Source of the DNA: an uncultured Bacteroidota bacterium
Lineage (GTDB): Bacteria; Bacteroidota; Bacteroidia; Bacteroidales; SZUA-534
Assembly (NCBI GenBank): GCA_937899145.1
Contig: CALBPW010000071.1
Span: forward strand, 1 to 5,615
Reading direction: 5' to 3'
Length of the DNA stretch: 5,615 nt
The notes beneath the pieces were generated by a model. That model saw only the letters and a program-made list of their open reading frames with translations. It was not told the DNA's origin and searched no databases. Both the position numbers and the translations under genes were made by a program. Below are positions 5,410 to 5,615 of this stretch, piece after piece (position 1 is the first letter of the stretch; every line of letters starts with the position of its first letter).

Positions 5410-5437
5410 CAATTGAAAATTGATAATTAACAATAAC
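5404..5437. repeat. Heptanucleotide tandem repeat after second amt
   Basis: Units AATTAAC, AATTGAA, AATTGAT, AATTAAC and a shortened AATAAC follow one another with a 7-base period, starting in the last codons of amt. This resembles the 7-base repeat after the first amt stop; both places share CAATTGA. It has no hairpin-plus-U-tract structure, so it should not terminate transcription. Confidence 0.6.
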
Positions 5438-5478
5438 ATTTACAACTATCTATTTTAAAATTTTAAAACTTAAATATC

Positions 5479-5615
5479 ATGTGTGGATTTGTAGGAATTT
5501 TCAATATTGAGCAAGGGCACTCTTCGGAAATGCGCGAAAAGGCACTAAAAATGTCGGCAAAAATCCGTCATCGCGGACCCGATTGGAGTGGCGTTTACAG
5601 CAGCGGCAAATGCGT
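5479..5615 (+). CDS. asnB: Asparagine synthetase, glutamine-hydrolysing (5' end only)
   Basis: The first 45 codons of a class II glutamine amidotransferase of the AsnB type are present; the gene runs off the window. The enzyme makes asparagine from aspartate, glutamine and ATP in the cytosol. The frame begins MCGFVGIF, so Cys2 becomes the N-terminal nucleophile of the glutaminase domain after Met removal, which fixes the start at 5479. Further on, the conserved RHRGPD (residues 32-37) is followed by WSGVYSS, typical of bacterial AsnB. AsnB-like amidotransferases with other roles cannot be excluded from the N-terminus alone. It probably shares a transcript with the upstream amt gene and thus the Asn-rich leader, which fits its role as the pathway's end-product enzyme. 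Confidence 0.92.
   Translation, partial: MCGFVGIFNIEQGHSSEMREKALKMSAKIRHRGPDWSGVYSSGKC

Noticed and set aside
5410..5478. Separate promoter or terminator between second amt and asnB
   Set aside because: No TAnnTTTG box and no hairpin with a U-tract is visible; the gap is AT-rich repeat only, so co-transcription is more likely.

Overview
The window looks like chromosomal DNA of a Bacteroidetes bacterium, probably Bacteroidales. Three things suggest this: promoter-like TAnnTTTG (-7) boxes with upstream TTG/TTTG, start codons preceded by A-rich tracts instead of Shine-Dalgarno sequences, and the gene mix (two Amt transporters, asnB, MNT/HEPN and REP-associated transposase remnants). No ribosomal marker is present, so the genus cannot be fixed.

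Layout. At 17-1330 lies a complete Amt ammonium transporter ending in a strong intrinsic terminator. Then comes a small MntA-type nucleotidyltransferase antitoxin gene (1450-1755). The HEPN toxin gene that should follow it survives only as a 28-codon stub (1736-1822). A second, nearly identical copy of the terminator follows the stub, so a 42/44-identical direct repeat brackets the module. Region 1875-2386 is AT-rich and has no protein gene. It holds a diverged tandem repeat and, at 2178-2320, a long interrupted hairpin followed by its own terminator. I read this as an independent structured RNA, best matching the general architecture of 6S RNA.

Region 2387-3585 is a patch of decayed accessory genes: the N-terminal catalytic part of a C5 cytosine DNA methyltransferase without its C-terminal motifs, an unrecognised protein fragment joined to it out of frame, and the frameshifted tail of a REP-associated (Y1/HUH) transposase.

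The most interesting part is 3734-5615. A Bacteroidetes-type promoter is followed by a 41-codon ORF with 16 asparagine codons, then 23 bases later an 11-bp terminator hairpin with a U-tract, then a second amt gene (4039-5409), then the start of asnB, glutamine-hydrolysing asparagine synthetase (5479 to the window end). This is the classical layout of ribosome-mediated attenuation, here with asparagine as the sensed amino acid. The inferred logic is that scarce charged tRNA-Asn stalls the ribosome in the Asn codons, the terminator is prevented from forming, and ammonium uptake plus asparagine synthesis are switched on together. A weak alternative pairing (3925-3931 with 3968-3974) sits where an antiterminator would need to be. 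I know of no described asparagine leader peptide, but novelty could not be checked here.
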